64,000 nucleotides of DNA from Bradyrhizobium archetypum (GCF_013114835.1 NZ_JAAVLW010000005.1:1-64000); one strand, 5' to 3'. Shown: positions 23,064 to 31,187, numbered from the stretch's first letter. The notes: generated from the letters alone by a model not told the origin. Numbers and translations are program-made.

Positions 23064-24305
23064 ATGGGGTCGATGATTCAGCTCACGGTCGGCAATCTAC
23101 AAGTTGATTGGGGAAAAAATCGCGGGTTCACGGACCATAGCGCTTTCTTCCAAACATCAGATGTGACCCTTGTGCCGTACTACTACGTGGTCGAGGGCAG
23201 CGACTACGTCGACGAAGCCGGCGAAATGCAATGGAAGATCAGAGTTGAGTACAGGGAAGGCCTCTCAAAGCCGCTCTTGGAAGTCAAGGATCGCATCGAA
23301 TTGCTGGGGCATACGATCGACCAATGCCACTTGGAATTTATCTATCTGGCGAACCAGAATGGCTTTGATGCTGAAGTGTTTGAGTTCGAAGCATTGAAGA
23401 AAGCTCTTTCCAGTGTCGACGTCAGTTCACTAGCGATAACTGTCTCACAAGGAGACGAAGATTTCGGAGAATTTTTCAGGGAGCAGGTATTTCCGAAACT
23501 CGGTATGAAATTGCCTGAGGGTGAGACGCGACGCGTTCTGTGGAGTGCTGCTGAAGGCATGGAAAATCTAAGTAGTCACTCGGTTCTCCGGTTACTGGCT
23601 GAAAATCCCGCCGCCGCAACGTTGCCGGTCATATGGGCTTATAAAGATGTTGAGGAAGGGGGGTGGGCTGCACGCGACGAATTTGTTCACCACCTGCAGG
23701 CCTCAGAAAGATTCTTGATTGTCACCGAGGGCAGTTCAGATGCGGCAATCTTGAAGCACGCTCTCAGAATTCTGCGGCCGCACATTGCTGATTTTTTTGA
23801 TTTCGTAGACATGGAGGAGGGCTACCCGTTCTCCGGCACCGGTAACCTCTACAAGTTCGTCCAGGGGCTGATTAGCATATCAATCCAAAACAATATCGTT
23901 GTGCTCTTTGACAACGATGCCGAGGGACTTTTCAGTTTCAATCGATGCAGTCAGCTGAACGTGCCGGCCAACATGAGGATCCTCAAATTGCCCGATCTCG
24001 ATGAATTCCGCTCCTTCCAGACCATAGGGCCGAGTGGTCAACACAGGCTTGATATCAACGGTAAAGCAGCTGCACTCGAATGCTACCTACAACTGGATGA
24101 AAATGCCTGCGTTAGATGGAGCAGCTTCAACAGCAGTCTAAGCGCGTATCAAGGCGCCCTAATTAACAAAGATCGATACAAAAATAACTTTCTCGACCAA
24201 AGGTCGCGCACCATCGGTTACGACTACAGAAAGATCGAGGCTGTGCTCAACATGATCTTCCAAGCCTGCGTGAAGATGAAAGAGCTCCAAGTACGGCTAG
24301 CTTAG
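23064..24305 (+). CDS. HEPN/Toprim-associated protein with Toprim nuclease domain
   Basis: The 413-residue protein opens MGSMIQLTVGNLQVDWGKNR with FQTSDVTLVPYYYV, the pattern of the HEPN/Toprim N-terminal domain. A Toprim fold follows from about residue 215: the catalytic Glu in FLIVTEGSSDAAILKHAL (E222) and the acidic pair in NNIVVLFDNDAEGLFSFNR (D283, D285). Toprim enzymes cut or prime nucleic acids; this architecture is predicted to take part in phage defence together with HEPN RNases. No AAA or SMC-like ATPase is present, so it is not an OLD-family protein. Base composition is lower in GC than the core genes, in keeping with transfer. Confidence 0.8.
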   Translation: MGSMIQLTVGNLQVDWGKNRGFTDHSAFFQTSDVTLVPYYYVVEGSDYVDEAGEMQWKIRVEYREGLSKPLLEVKDRIELLGHTIDQCHLEFIYLANQNGFDAEVFEFEALKKALSSVDVSSLAITVSQGDEDFGEFFREQVFPKLGMKLPEGETRRVLWSAAEGMENLSSHSVLRLLAENPAAATLPVIWAYKDVEEGGWAARDEFVHHLQASERFLIVTEGSSDAAILKHALRILRPHIADFFDFVDMEEGYPFSGTGNLYKFVQGLISISIQNNIVVLFDNDAEGLFSFNRCSQLNVPANMRILKLPDLDEFRSFQTIGPSGQHRLDINGKAAALECYLQLDENACVRWSSFNSSLSAYQGALINKDRYKNNFLDQRSRTIGYDYRKIEAVLNMIFQACVKMKELQVRLA

Positions 24306-24710
24306 ACATGACGTCTAGCCACTTCTTGTTGTGCCGCCCTGCGCAACACTTCGGGAATTTCTTCGGGAATTACTGTCCCGAACTGTCCCCGAATGTCCTC
24401 AATTTTCCCCGATTGTTCTAAGTAAACCGTGTACTAAGAAAATTTCGTCAACGACGTAAGTATTGGTTTCATTTGAGTATTCCCGCCGGAACCTTGGCGA
24501 CCCAAGCAGGAACCCGATCTGCGACCCACGGAGTAGAAATCCGCTACTCGATGAGCATTCAGAATGCGCTATGCGCTGGACGCGCTAACTGCCCGCCAGT
24601 GCGGGAGACAGAAGCGTGGACCCCATCACCTCAGGGCCCGTGGAGGGCCAGCCAATTGAAGGGCGTAGTGCCTCCGGGGCCCTGAAACACGACGACGCGC
24701 ACAAGTCCGG
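24306..24710. other. gap with a run of GGGAA/CCCGAA-type short repeats
   Basis: Bases about 24349-24417 contain CTTCGGGAA twice followed by TCCCGAA, TCCCCGAA, and TTCCCCGA, spaced 10-14 bases. Such iterated motifs could be recombinase or replication-protein sites. The rest of the gap shows no supportable gene. Confidence 0.4.
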
Positions 24711-24914
24711 GTGTCTCACTACAACTCGCCATGGATCAGGGCGCTTGCTGAAGTGCGCCAGCGGGCCGCGCGTGAAGGCTACTGCTATCAGCACGTCCAG
24801 GCGATCACCGTCGCGATCGATCAGTACGCCGACAAGGCGTTGGGCAACCGCGATTACTTCCTCAACAAGCCTTACAGCATCGGCGGGCCTAGGAAAGCCG
24901 GTGACGCGTCGTAA
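24711..24914 (+). CDS. small conserved hypothetical protein, 67 aa
   Basis: GTG start (V/MSHYNSPWIRALAEVRQRA), then EGYCYQHVQAITVAIDQYAD and ALGNRDYFLNKPYSIGG. The DYFLNKP motif and length fit a hypothetical family I recall from many rhizobia, present in several copies per genome. Soluble and helical. No function known. Confidence 0.7.
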   Translation: MSHYNSPWIRALAEVRQRAAREGYCYQHVQAITVAIDQYADKALGNRDYFLNKPYSIGGPRKAGDAS

Positions 24915-24971
24915 CCTGCTCCGAACGACTAGTCCAATCCTGTCAAGAATCGCACGCTGGCGGGCCATATG

Positions 24972-25199
24972 TCAGCGATATTCACCGCCTTTGTTGCCGC
25001 CGTCATTGCCTCCATTGCCCCAGCCATTGTTGCCGGGCTTGTCACCGCCATTGCGCCCACCGGAGTGCGCGATTGCATCTGACGTCAAAGAAGTGGACAG
25101 CAAAAGCGTGATCGCTGGAGGTGTTACGGCCGCAAATCTGCCGGCTGAAATCAGAAATTTCCGGCGGTCTTCGATTTCTCGCTGTTCTCGATCGTCCAT
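24972..25199 (-). CDS. small protein with hydrophobic segment and Gly/Asn-rich tail, 75 aa
   Basis: Start at 25199 (MDDREQREIEDRRKFLISAG) after a GGAGG site. A hydrophobic stretch, VTPPAITLLLSTSLTSDAIA, follows RRKFL, reminiscent of a Tat-like or Sec signal, then a low-complexity tail of Gly and Asn repeats (GGNDGGNKGG). I recall this layout from Bradyrhizobium. It may be exported. Function unknown. Confidence 0.7.
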   Translation of the reverse strand: MDDREQREIEDRRKFLISAGRFAAVTPPAITLLLSTSLTSDAIAHSGGRNGGDKPGNNGWGNGGNDGGNKGGEYR

Positions 25200-25293
25200 C
25201 ACTCTGCCTCCGATATGATGAGAAGTTCCTACTTCCTGTTTTTCCCGACTTGGGCATCCCCCTGATGATGCGCGCGGATCCTGGCGCACGATT

Positions 25294-25494
25294 TCACCCC
25301 GCGCGGCCGTTTGCTTCGCGGCCAGCTCCCACTCGGGCCTGTTCAAACAAGGGCCTGACATCGGCACCGCGATGACCGCAGACCGTGCAGACGAATAGGG
25401 CCGCCAGATCGGACAGCCACAGGCTCGCGGGCGAGCAGTCAGTGTCGATCACAATCGAATGCGCGCACTTGTAGTCGCCACAATGGATGATCAT
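25294..25494 (-). CDS. small zinc-ribbon protein, 66 aa
   Basis: Start at 25494 (MIIHCGDYKCAHSIVIDTDC). Cysteine pairs CGDYKC and CTVCG (in LAALFVCTVCGHRGADVRP) form a zinc ribbon. This is one of several short zinc-ribbon proteins in the island and I recall it as frequent in rhizobia. No function known. Confidence 0.7.
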   Translation of the reverse strand: MIIHCGDYKCAHSIVIDTDCSPASLWLSDLAALFVCTVCGHRGADVRPLFEQARVGAGREANGRAG

Positions 25495-25556
25495 CCGGGC
25501 GACTGGCGCCTGGCTGCGGCACAATCGGCCCGGCGGGGTCCGCTGATACATCCCGC

Positions 25557-25715
25557 CTAGCGGACCCACAGGGCTACGACGGCCCAGGCGAAGCCCATCA
25601 CTAATAGGCAAGCAGCGGTTACGGCGACCAGATCAATCGACCAAGGGTGGCCGCCTCCGCCGATTAAATCGAAGTGTCGAGAGCGGGTTTCGTCTCGATA
25701 TGTCTGAAGGCGCAT
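25557..25715 (-). CDS. single-pass small membrane protein, 52 aa
   Basis: Start at 25715 (MRLQTYRDETRSRHFDLIGG). The C-terminal half is one membrane helix, IDLVAVTAACLLVMGFAWAV. It is 62 bases upstream of the zinc-ribbon gene in the same direction. Longer starts run into decayed DNA. Function unknown. Confidence 0.5.
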   Translation of the reverse strand: MRLQTYRDETRSRHFDLIGGGGHPWSIDLVAVTAACLLVMGFAWAVVALWVR

Positions 25716-25813
25716 GGCAGCAGCGCTCCTTGCGCGCGTTGGGGATGATTCAATCGGCCGCTGCCAAAACAGTTCCGCGCAATTTAACCCGCACGCCGGG
25801 GGGCCGCTGTAAC

Positions 25814-25890
25814 ATGGCTGTGGATGCGGCCTTGCACCGGCTCGAGGGCGCTGGCGATCTTCAGGATCCGGCGCGCTGCCTTCTCTTGAT
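25814..25890 (-). pseudogene. short relic related to the remnant at 525-720
   Basis: The minus-strand reading ILKIASALEPVQGRI matches the decayed gene at 525-720 (ILEI, then SVEPVQGRI) and then diverges. Only about 25 codons remain. The flanks to 26132 contain no supportable gene. Confidence 0.45.
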
Positions 25891-26132
25891 CGGCAAAAGG
25901 GCGAGGGGAGGCGTAATTTCATCAGGTGCCCCCATTCTTGCTGGCCGGTAGCTTGGTCGGACCTCGACGCCTGGAGTGGCGCCGCACGTCGCCGAGGCGC
26001 ATCAACCCCACCTGCCGCCGAAGCTGATGCGGATCTATGACAAGAAAGAAGAGCGGGAGGCGCTGGACCTTTAGGCCGCGCACCTCATGCGGCTGGTCGC
26101 CGGCTAGAGCCGCTGAGGTCCGGCGCCGATCG

Positions 26133-26918
26133 CTAGACCGCCGGCTTCGGCAATAGCTTTGCGAGCTGGGCAGCAAACTGAAAACAGGCAAACGCTATCT
26201 CATCAAAATCGGCAGCGGTTATTGTCAACCGTTCGCCAATTTTGAACTCTCGCGAGCGAACCACGACCCGAACTTCTATTTCTGTTCCTGCGTCGACTGC
26301 AATCCCCTGGTAGATTTCGACCCCTTGCCCATCGCGTTGGAAAAAACCCTTCAGTGCGGGAAACTGCAGATTCATAATCCCATTTGGCCCGGCGTCGGAC
26401 TTACCCACGATCCCATCCCGATGCTCTAGACAATTCCGCGCGGCCTGCATCGATCTATATGCATCGGAGAATTCGAGCGGCCGATCCAGCCGCGAATTGA
26501 CGTGAGCCAAAAGAGGAGGAAATCTGAGATCTGCAGCTTTCTTTCGAAAGGGAGCAAGTATCTCCTCCAACGTCCCTGATGACGGCGCGGTCATGGTACC
26601 TGCAGCAAGCAACTCGATGAAGAAATAGGCCTCCTCAAGCGAGGCGCGGACCCCACGCACCAACTCTTGGAATGCCCTCGCTAGTATCCAGTTCTCGTGC
26701 AGCGCGCGACGGTCGGCCGTCGACAGGTCGTTCCCTGTAAGATCGAACCTAAAAAAACTTCCCTCGGGCGCTGGAGGCTTTTTTGAGAGATCGGCGCGAG
26801 CCAATGCATCGAAATAGAAGTCGACGACTTCGCGGCAGGCCACGACTGCCCTGTGGGTTGGTGCAGCCACGCCATTCGGGTTCAACTGCAGCACGAGTCT
26901 CGGGACTCCGGGATTCAT
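26133..26918 (-). CDS. hypothetical protein with HEPN-like motif, 261 aa
   Basis: The N-terminal 170 residues are almost entirely helical (FYFDALARADLSKKP, LHENWILARAFQELVRGVRA, SLEEAYFFIELLAAG) and contain RNCLEH at 161-166, which fits the R-x4-H signature of HEPN RNases in a plausible final helix. The C-terminal 90 residues are strand-rich (VEIYQGIAVDAGTEIEVRVV). HEPN membership is inference from the motif and helical layout. It lies 14 bases upstream of the DUF4236 gene stop, on the same strand but as the downstream gene. Confidence 0.65.
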   Translation of the reverse strand: MNPGVPRLVLQLNPNGVAAPTHRAVVACREVVDFYFDALARADLSKKPPAPEGSFFRFDLTGNDLSTADRRALHENWILARAFQELVRGVRASLEEAYFFIELLAAGTMTAPSSGTLEEILAPFRKKAADLRFPPLLAHVNSRLDRPLEFSDAYRSMQAARNCLEHRDGIVGKSDAGPNGIMNLQFPALKGFFQRDGQGVEIYQGIAVDAGTEIEVRVVVRSREFKIGERLTITAADFDEIAFACFQFAAQLAKLLPKPAV

Positions 26919-26931
26919 CGCGTCGATCGTC

Positions 26932-27243
26932 CTAAGTTGGGTCCAGAATTTTCCACCAGATCAGGCTTGCAATCGCGTAGACAATCATCAGCAAGAACCA
27001 CGGGCGCCGCGGTCGGCCATCCGATGCAGGCACTGCCCCGATGCCCGTCGTCGTCGCGCTAGCTTTTATTTTATGGGAGAAGCTCAAGCCCGTGCCAGGC
27101 AACGAGGCGGAAATGGTCTTTCCGGCCGTCCCGGTCGTGTAGCCGAAACCCTTCACGCCGATCCGGACGCTCGCGCTCTTCTTGCCAATGTTCAGCCTGA
27201 CGCCGGGGATGATTGAGAATGTCTTTCGAAAGCGCAGCCCCAT
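26932..27243 (-). CDS. DUF4236 domain protein, 103 aa
   Basis: Start at 27243 gives MGLRFRKTFSIIPGVRLNIG, then KKSASVRIGVKGFGYTTG and SASLPGTGLSFS, the DUF4236 signature (short strand-rich N-terminal domain). A C-terminal membrane helix WFLLMIVYAIASLIWW follows a linker. DUF4236 proteins are often found with phage and plasmid genes; role unknown. Confidence 0.8.
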   Translation of the reverse strand: MGLRFRKTFSIIPGVRLNIGKKSASVRIGVKGFGYTTGTAGKTISASLPGTGLSFSHKIKASATTTGIGAVPASDGRPRRPWFLLMIVYAIASLIWWKILDPT

Positions 27244-27341
27244 GATGTCGCACTGCCCCCTTGCGAAACTCAGGGCAAGTGTTCCGCAACCGGAGGGCGA
27301 GAGCAAGGGGGAAGTCGCCGATGAAGCTGTGGTGGGTGCCG

Positions 27342-27848
27342 TCATTGCAGACCCGCCTTGCTCTCTTGAAGGCAGCGATCTTTGCCTTGCTGCATGCTGG
27401 CGTTAATCGATGAAGCGATCGTGGTTGGCAAAGAGCAGTTTGGGCCCGGATCCGGCGCGGCGTGGATTGAGTCGCATGTCGTTGGGCCGAACGTGCAACT
27501 AGCGCGCGCCTTGCGAACCTTCTCTGCGACACCCTTGCAGTTGGATGCCCACGTCGCGTGATAGGTATTTTCTACACGGGATATGCAGGCTTCATAGTTA
27601 ACTTGAGCTGCGCCTCGTTCTAATGCGCGCCGTTGCTCTGCTGCGTCCTGCTCCTCTCGGGCACGTTCCTCTGCTGCTTTGCGCGCAATGTCAGCGCGTG
27701 CTTTTTCAAGGCGGCGCTCGTTGTCCATCTGGACGTCTCTCGCTGGAAGATAGACTGAATAGTAATAGCCGACGCTCCCCGCGGCTCCGAGGAGCGACAC
27801 CGCAAGGCTGATCTTCAAGAAGGCATCGACCGGGCCTGCCATTTTCAT
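27342..27848 (-). CDS. membrane-anchored coiled-coil protein, 168 aa
   Basis: One membrane helix at about residues 10-32 (LKISLAVSLLGAAGSVGYYY) precedes a long charged coiled coil (LEKARADIARKAAEERAREE to about residue 78) and a Cys-containing C-terminal region with five cysteines (NYEACISRVE, ASNCKG, ASCTFGPTTC, PNCSLP, DRCLQE). The topology suggests the C-terminal part is outside the membrane with disulfides. No family recognised. Confidence 0.65.
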   Translation of the reverse strand: MKMAGPVDAFLKISLAVSLLGAAGSVGYYYSVYLPARDVQMDNERRLEKARADIARKAAEERAREEQDAAEQRRALERGAAQVNYEACISRVENTYHATWASNCKGVAEKVRKARASCTFGPTTCDSIHAAPDPGPNCSLPTTIASSINASMQQGKDRCLQESKAGLQ

Positions 27849-27911
27849 CTCACCAATCTTGTCGTGGTTATTAGCGAACCGGTGGCTAACGCGGCGGAGC
27901 CGGCGATCTAG

Positions 27912-28202
27912 TCATAGACGTACAGGATCTGCCGAACGTTGTTTGGCCATCTCGTGCGACCGCTCCATTAGAGAGCGGATCGCGGCACCCTTCGCCACAG
28001 CGTCATCGGCGCCAGAAGCCACGCGCTCGGCCGTGCATTTTGTCGTCGGCGGATTTCCACACTGTCGCGCGAGCGCTTCCCAGCCAACGCATTTTTCGGA
28101 GCTGTTGCGATAGCCAGGGCCACCATTATCACCGCAAGCCGCGAGTGCTGGCTGGTAACATATCACCGACAGCATAAGGATAAGCGGCGCTCGCACTGGC
28201 AC
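27912..28202 (-). CDS. secreted small Cys-containing hypothetical protein, 96 aa
   Basis: A GTG start at 28202 gives a signal peptide (RAPLILMLSVICYQPALAA) and a mature part ACGDNGGPGYRNSSEKCVGW with PPTTKCTAERV, which I recall as a frequent exported Bradyrhizobium protein of unknown role. Four cysteines in the mature protein could form two disulfides. It lies 20 bases downstream of the lipoprotein gene, same strand. Confidence 0.6.
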   Translation of the reverse strand: MPVRAPLILMLSVICYQPALAACGDNGGPGYRNSSEKCVGWEALARQCGNPPTTKCTAERVASGADDAVAKGAAIRSLMERSHEMAKQRSADPVRL

Positions 28203-28221
28203 CTCGTGGTGGGTGATTTTC

Positions 28222-28599
28222 CTATGCGCCCGGTGGGCGTTGCCCCTGGAATTGGATGTTGCACTTCTTGGCAATGGAAGCCTGCTCTACAGCAACCATT
28301 TGGCCCTTCATGTTGGCGAGCTCGGCGGCTGTTTGCTTGTCGCCACCGACAAAGAAGGCGGCCGGCCAGAAAATCACAACCGCGGCCGTAGTCGCGAGCG
28401 TATCCTTGGTGCGCTGGCTGTCCTGGGCGCCGGAGAGAGCGGCCGCGCGCGCGGATATCGACTGAGCCTCCAGCCCTAACTGCTGGCACGTATAGGATGA
28501 GTACTGAACGGGCGACACATAAGTCGGCGTGATGTCTGCCGCTGACGAGGCACAGCCACCCAACGCGGCGCCCAGCGCCACGATTCCCAAAATGCGCAT
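28222..28599 (-). CDS. lipoprotein, 125 aa
   Basis: Start at 28599 (MRILGIVALGAALGGCASSA) gives a lipobox LGGC with Cys16. The mature part contains PVQYSSYTCQQLGLEAQSIS and a hydrophobic stretch TTAAVVIFWPAAFFVGGDKQ, then an alpha-helical end QMVAVEQASIAKKC. I recall this as a lipoprotein common in rhizobial genomic islands and prophages. Role unknown. Confidence 0.72.
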   Translation of the reverse strand: MRILGIVALGAALGGCASSAADITPTYVSPVQYSSYTCQQLGLEAQSISARAAALSGAQDSQRTKDTLATTAAVVIFWPAAFFVGGDKQTAAELANMKGQMVAVEQASIAKKCNIQFQGQRPPGA

Positions 28600-28785
28600 T
28601 CTATGAACTCCCCAGACCCAGCGGTATTCAACTGCAACTGGCGGTCGAGCGCAAGGGCAGCGCCACGACAATGAGCGGTGATTGTCTCTCCTTAGTCATT
28701 GACGTGTCGCGACTCAGGCGTGCCCATCCTCGCGTTGATCACCAAATGTCGCTATATGCTGGGCATGAATTGGGAGTGACTGTTC

Positions 28786-29595
28786 ATGGCGAAGACTTGT
28801 CCGTACTGCACTAAGAGCGACGTCAAGTTCTCTGGCGAGCACATCATCTCAGCAGCGGTGCTCAGAGAGGTGTTCGGAAATCCCGTCAAGAACAACGTTT
28901 CGGCTGATCATCTGCGCGGAAAGGTGCTGAAGAATTACGAGCCGACATCGAACCATGTATGCAGGACGTGTAATAGCAAGCTCGCCCCTTGTGACAGCGC
29001 AGGGGTCGATCTCATAAAGCAGATATTTTCACATGCTAGCGTCGCCAATATCGGCATCGATCTCCGAGCGCTTAGGCTGAACTGGCTGATCAAGACGCAT
29101 CTCAATCACATGGTTGCGACCAGGCCAAAGACCAAAGCCGAGTACACCAGCTATAGCCGCATCTTTGACGGTTTGATCAACCTACAGCCAGTATCAACCG
29201 ATCTGTACGCGCTCTGCCTGGAGGCCTTCGACACGGATGAGAGCTATTACGATGGTACTCGCAAAGAGGGAATTGGATACTTCAACTACAGGAGTGTCGA
29301 TTTCGCACACACACAAACAATCGTATCGTCGTTTCGAATTAAGTCCCTATCCACTTACATTATTCTGCCGATGAATTCGGATTATGGTTTGTTCGGCGAA
29401 CGGGTGGCTGCCACGATCGGCGAAATGAGGCAGGATTTCAAAATAACTCCAGCGAGAGTTCCTGCGGGCGACCTTCACAGCAATGCATCAATCCTCGTGT
29501 CCAGCGTGGTGCCAAGAAGTAAGATCGATGCGATACAAAGCGCAGAGGCGGCGCGAGGCGCTCAAGCTCCCCCCAATGCGACGGCAGGACAATGA
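28786..29595 (+). CDS. HNH-like zinc protein, 269 aa
   Basis: The N-terminal 70 residues have CPYC (5-8), GEHIISAAVL (17-26) and HVCRTCNSKLAPCD (57-70), the cysteine, E-H-I-I and C-x-x-C-N pattern of HNH endonuclease domains of the type found in many defence and mobile genes. The remaining 200 residues are not recognised. It is transcribed away from the lipoprotein gene. A nuclease activity is likely only if the central His of the H-N-H set is present; H19 would be the first. Confidence 0.65.
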   Translation: MAKTCPYCTKSDVKFSGEHIISAAVLREVFGNPVKNNVSADHLRGKVLKNYEPTSNHVCRTCNSKLAPCDSAGVDLIKQIFSHASVANIGIDLRALRLNWLIKTHLNHMVATRPKTKAEYTSYSRIFDGLINLQPVSTDLYALCLEAFDTDESYYDGTRKEGIGYFNYRSVDFAHTQTIVSSFRIKSLSTYIILPMNSDYGLFGERVAATIGEMRQDFKITPARVPAGDLHSNASILVSSVVPRSKIDAIQSAEAARGAQAPPNATAGQ

Positions 29596-29888
29596 TGTCC
29601 TGCGGCACCTCATGAATATCCCCTCTATTGAGGATCGAGATCGTGATGTCGGCGCGCTTGCGTTGCGGTTCGGGCGCACATCTGTGTCGACGGTAGCTCC
29701 TTTTCGCTCAGCTCACATCGTGGCCGAGCTTCGTGAAATAGACCGGACGACGCCTGAGGCAAGGAAAACCAGTGTCGAGACAATCGCGATGTAGCGAGCC
29801 GTTGGTGAAAGCCGGCAGTTTCATTTCTTGGGTGGCTTATCCAACCTGTATCCAACCGCAATGTAGGCGAGAGCAAGAGGCTCTAAAC

Positions 29889-30680
29889 CTACCTTTTGAT
29901 GTCAAACGAGCATTGTGTCCAAAGTGACTCCGCATTGGCGCGATGAATTTGCCGGATTTCTTCGAAATCGAAGCTCGCCCCTCTTACCCAACACATCAGT
30001 GCGGTGGCTATCCGAATCGAAGCATCCAACATGTCCCGCTCATAACCATATTTCATCGGATCGACATGCCCTACCTTTTGCTCCCGTCGGCTCTCCACGA
30101 GCGAGTGGGCCAAATGCTTGTCACGTAGATTCATTACCGACGCATGTTTTGACGAGATCAGCATTGATCGCGTTTCCGCGATGGCCTTGTCAAGTTCTTG
30201 CCGCAAGTTAGTAGCTTGGCGATCGCCAAATTCGCTTTCGTGTCGACGAATGGAGTCGATGACCAACGTGCGAACTTCCGGCTCGGACGGAAGATCGCTG
30301 ATGTGACCTAATGGCCGATCTTTCCAATGAGATGCCATCTCTCCCGCCAGCATGTCTACGACGCCGGGATGATCGATTAGCGCAATGACCGTTGGAATAT
30401 TTTCTTTCTGCAGATCCACGCTGTCCCAAAGCGCGCAGAGTCGCACGATTTCCATCTGGTGCAGCCCGCGCTGGAAAGTGGAAAAAGCGTTCGCCGCGTG
30501 TGAGGTTGGAATCTGGGACGCAAGAATGGGTGAATAGGTTACGATACGATTGTTCTCGTGCAGCTCGATAACGTAGAGAAGATGATCGGTGACACGATCA
30601 GTGAGCTTCTTCGCGAGCTCAACACGCGCAGCCACGGACATTGCTGCAATTTGCTCGCTGGGTGTTTTGCGTTTTGCCAT
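29889..30680 (-). CDS. HEPN-domain protein (AbiU2-like)
   Basis: The 263-residue protein is all-helical and contains MNLRDKHLAHSLVESRRE at 183-200, a good match to the R-x4-6-H catalytic motif of HEPN RNases (R186, H192) in the AbiU2-like group, where the motif sits in a late helix after a region with IVRLCALWD. Such proteins are often abortive-infection or toxin components. No antitoxin gene of the MNT type is adjacent, so it may act alone or with the neighbouring cargo genes. Confidence 0.65.
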   Translation of the reverse strand: MAKRKTPSEQIAAMSVAARVELAKKLTDRVTDHLLYVIELHENNRIVTYSPILASQIPTSHAANAFSTFQRGLHQMEIVRLCALWDSVDLQKENIPTVIALIDHPGVVDMLAGEMASHWKDRPLGHISDLPSEPEVRTLVIDSIRRHESEFGDRQATNLRQELDKAIAETRSMLISSKHASVMNLRDKHLAHSLVESRREQKVGHVDPMKYGYERDMLDASIRIATALMCWVRGASFDFEEIRQIHRANAESLWTQCSFDIKR

Positions 30681-30809
30681 TGAGTCGACCTTTAACCGTC
30701 AGCCTTAGCCCTGCCAAGGGCAAAGGGAGATTCCCCCAGTCTGGGATCGATCGTTTTGGCAATCAGTCGCTTGTTGGCGGCCTCGCCCCACGGTAGGGAG
30801 GGTAGAGAA

Positions 30810-30834
30810 AGCCGCCAGCGTCACGCCGGCGGCT
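30810..30834 (-). terminator. rho-independent terminator
   Basis: On the minus strand AGCCGCC pairs with GGCGGCT and is followed by TTCTCT, just beyond the stop of the small gene at 30843. Confidence 0.55.
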
Positions 30835-30842
30835 TCATGTTC

Positions 30843-31037
30843 TCAATCCAGATATTCGGCGATCTGCTCTAGCGAAGCGTTGAAACGCTCGCCGAGCACG
30901 ACGAAATTCCGTTCAGTGTCGACGAGCATATACTCGCCTATGTTGTCCAGGTGGATCGTTCGATCCAGCGACTTCTTCATGGTGTAGGCCGCTCTTTGAG
31001 CTCGAGCCCGTAGAGCACTTTCATTCATTGATGGCAT
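30843..31037 (-). CDS. small conserved hypothetical protein, 64 aa
   Basis: Start at 31037 (MPSMNESALRARAQRAAYTM) with a G-rich site six bases upstream. The C-terminal part IGEYMLVDTERNFVVLGERF, then ASLEQIAEYL resembles a short rhizobial family. Soluble. It is followed by a terminator hairpin. No function known. Confidence 0.65.
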   Translation of the reverse strand: MPSMNESALRARAQRAAYTMKKSLDRTIHLDNIGEYMLVDTERNFVVLGERFNASLEQIAEYLD

Positions 31038-31091
31038 GTGAGCCCCCAGTTGATTGAACGGGAGACCGGATGAAGCGCCAATCACGTAGCT

Positions 31092-31187
31092 TCATCCTGG
31101 CCCGCGGGCCACGCGTTGCCGCGCCACTAAGGCGTTGACGGCAGAGAACAGAAAAAGCGTCGGCAAGACCAATGCGATGCTTCTCAT
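31092..31187 (-). CDS. 31-residue hydrophobic microprotein
   Basis: ATG at 31187 follows AAGGAGG at an ideal spacing, stronger than any nearby gene. The product MRSIALVLPTLFLFSAVNAL with a basic tail ARQRVARGPG is either a signal peptide or a single membrane helix. It lies 55 bases upstream of the 30843 gene in the same direction and may be cotranscribed. It could also be a leader peptide. Confidence 0.5.
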   Translation of the reverse strand: MRSIALVLPTLFLFSAVNALVARQRVARGPG

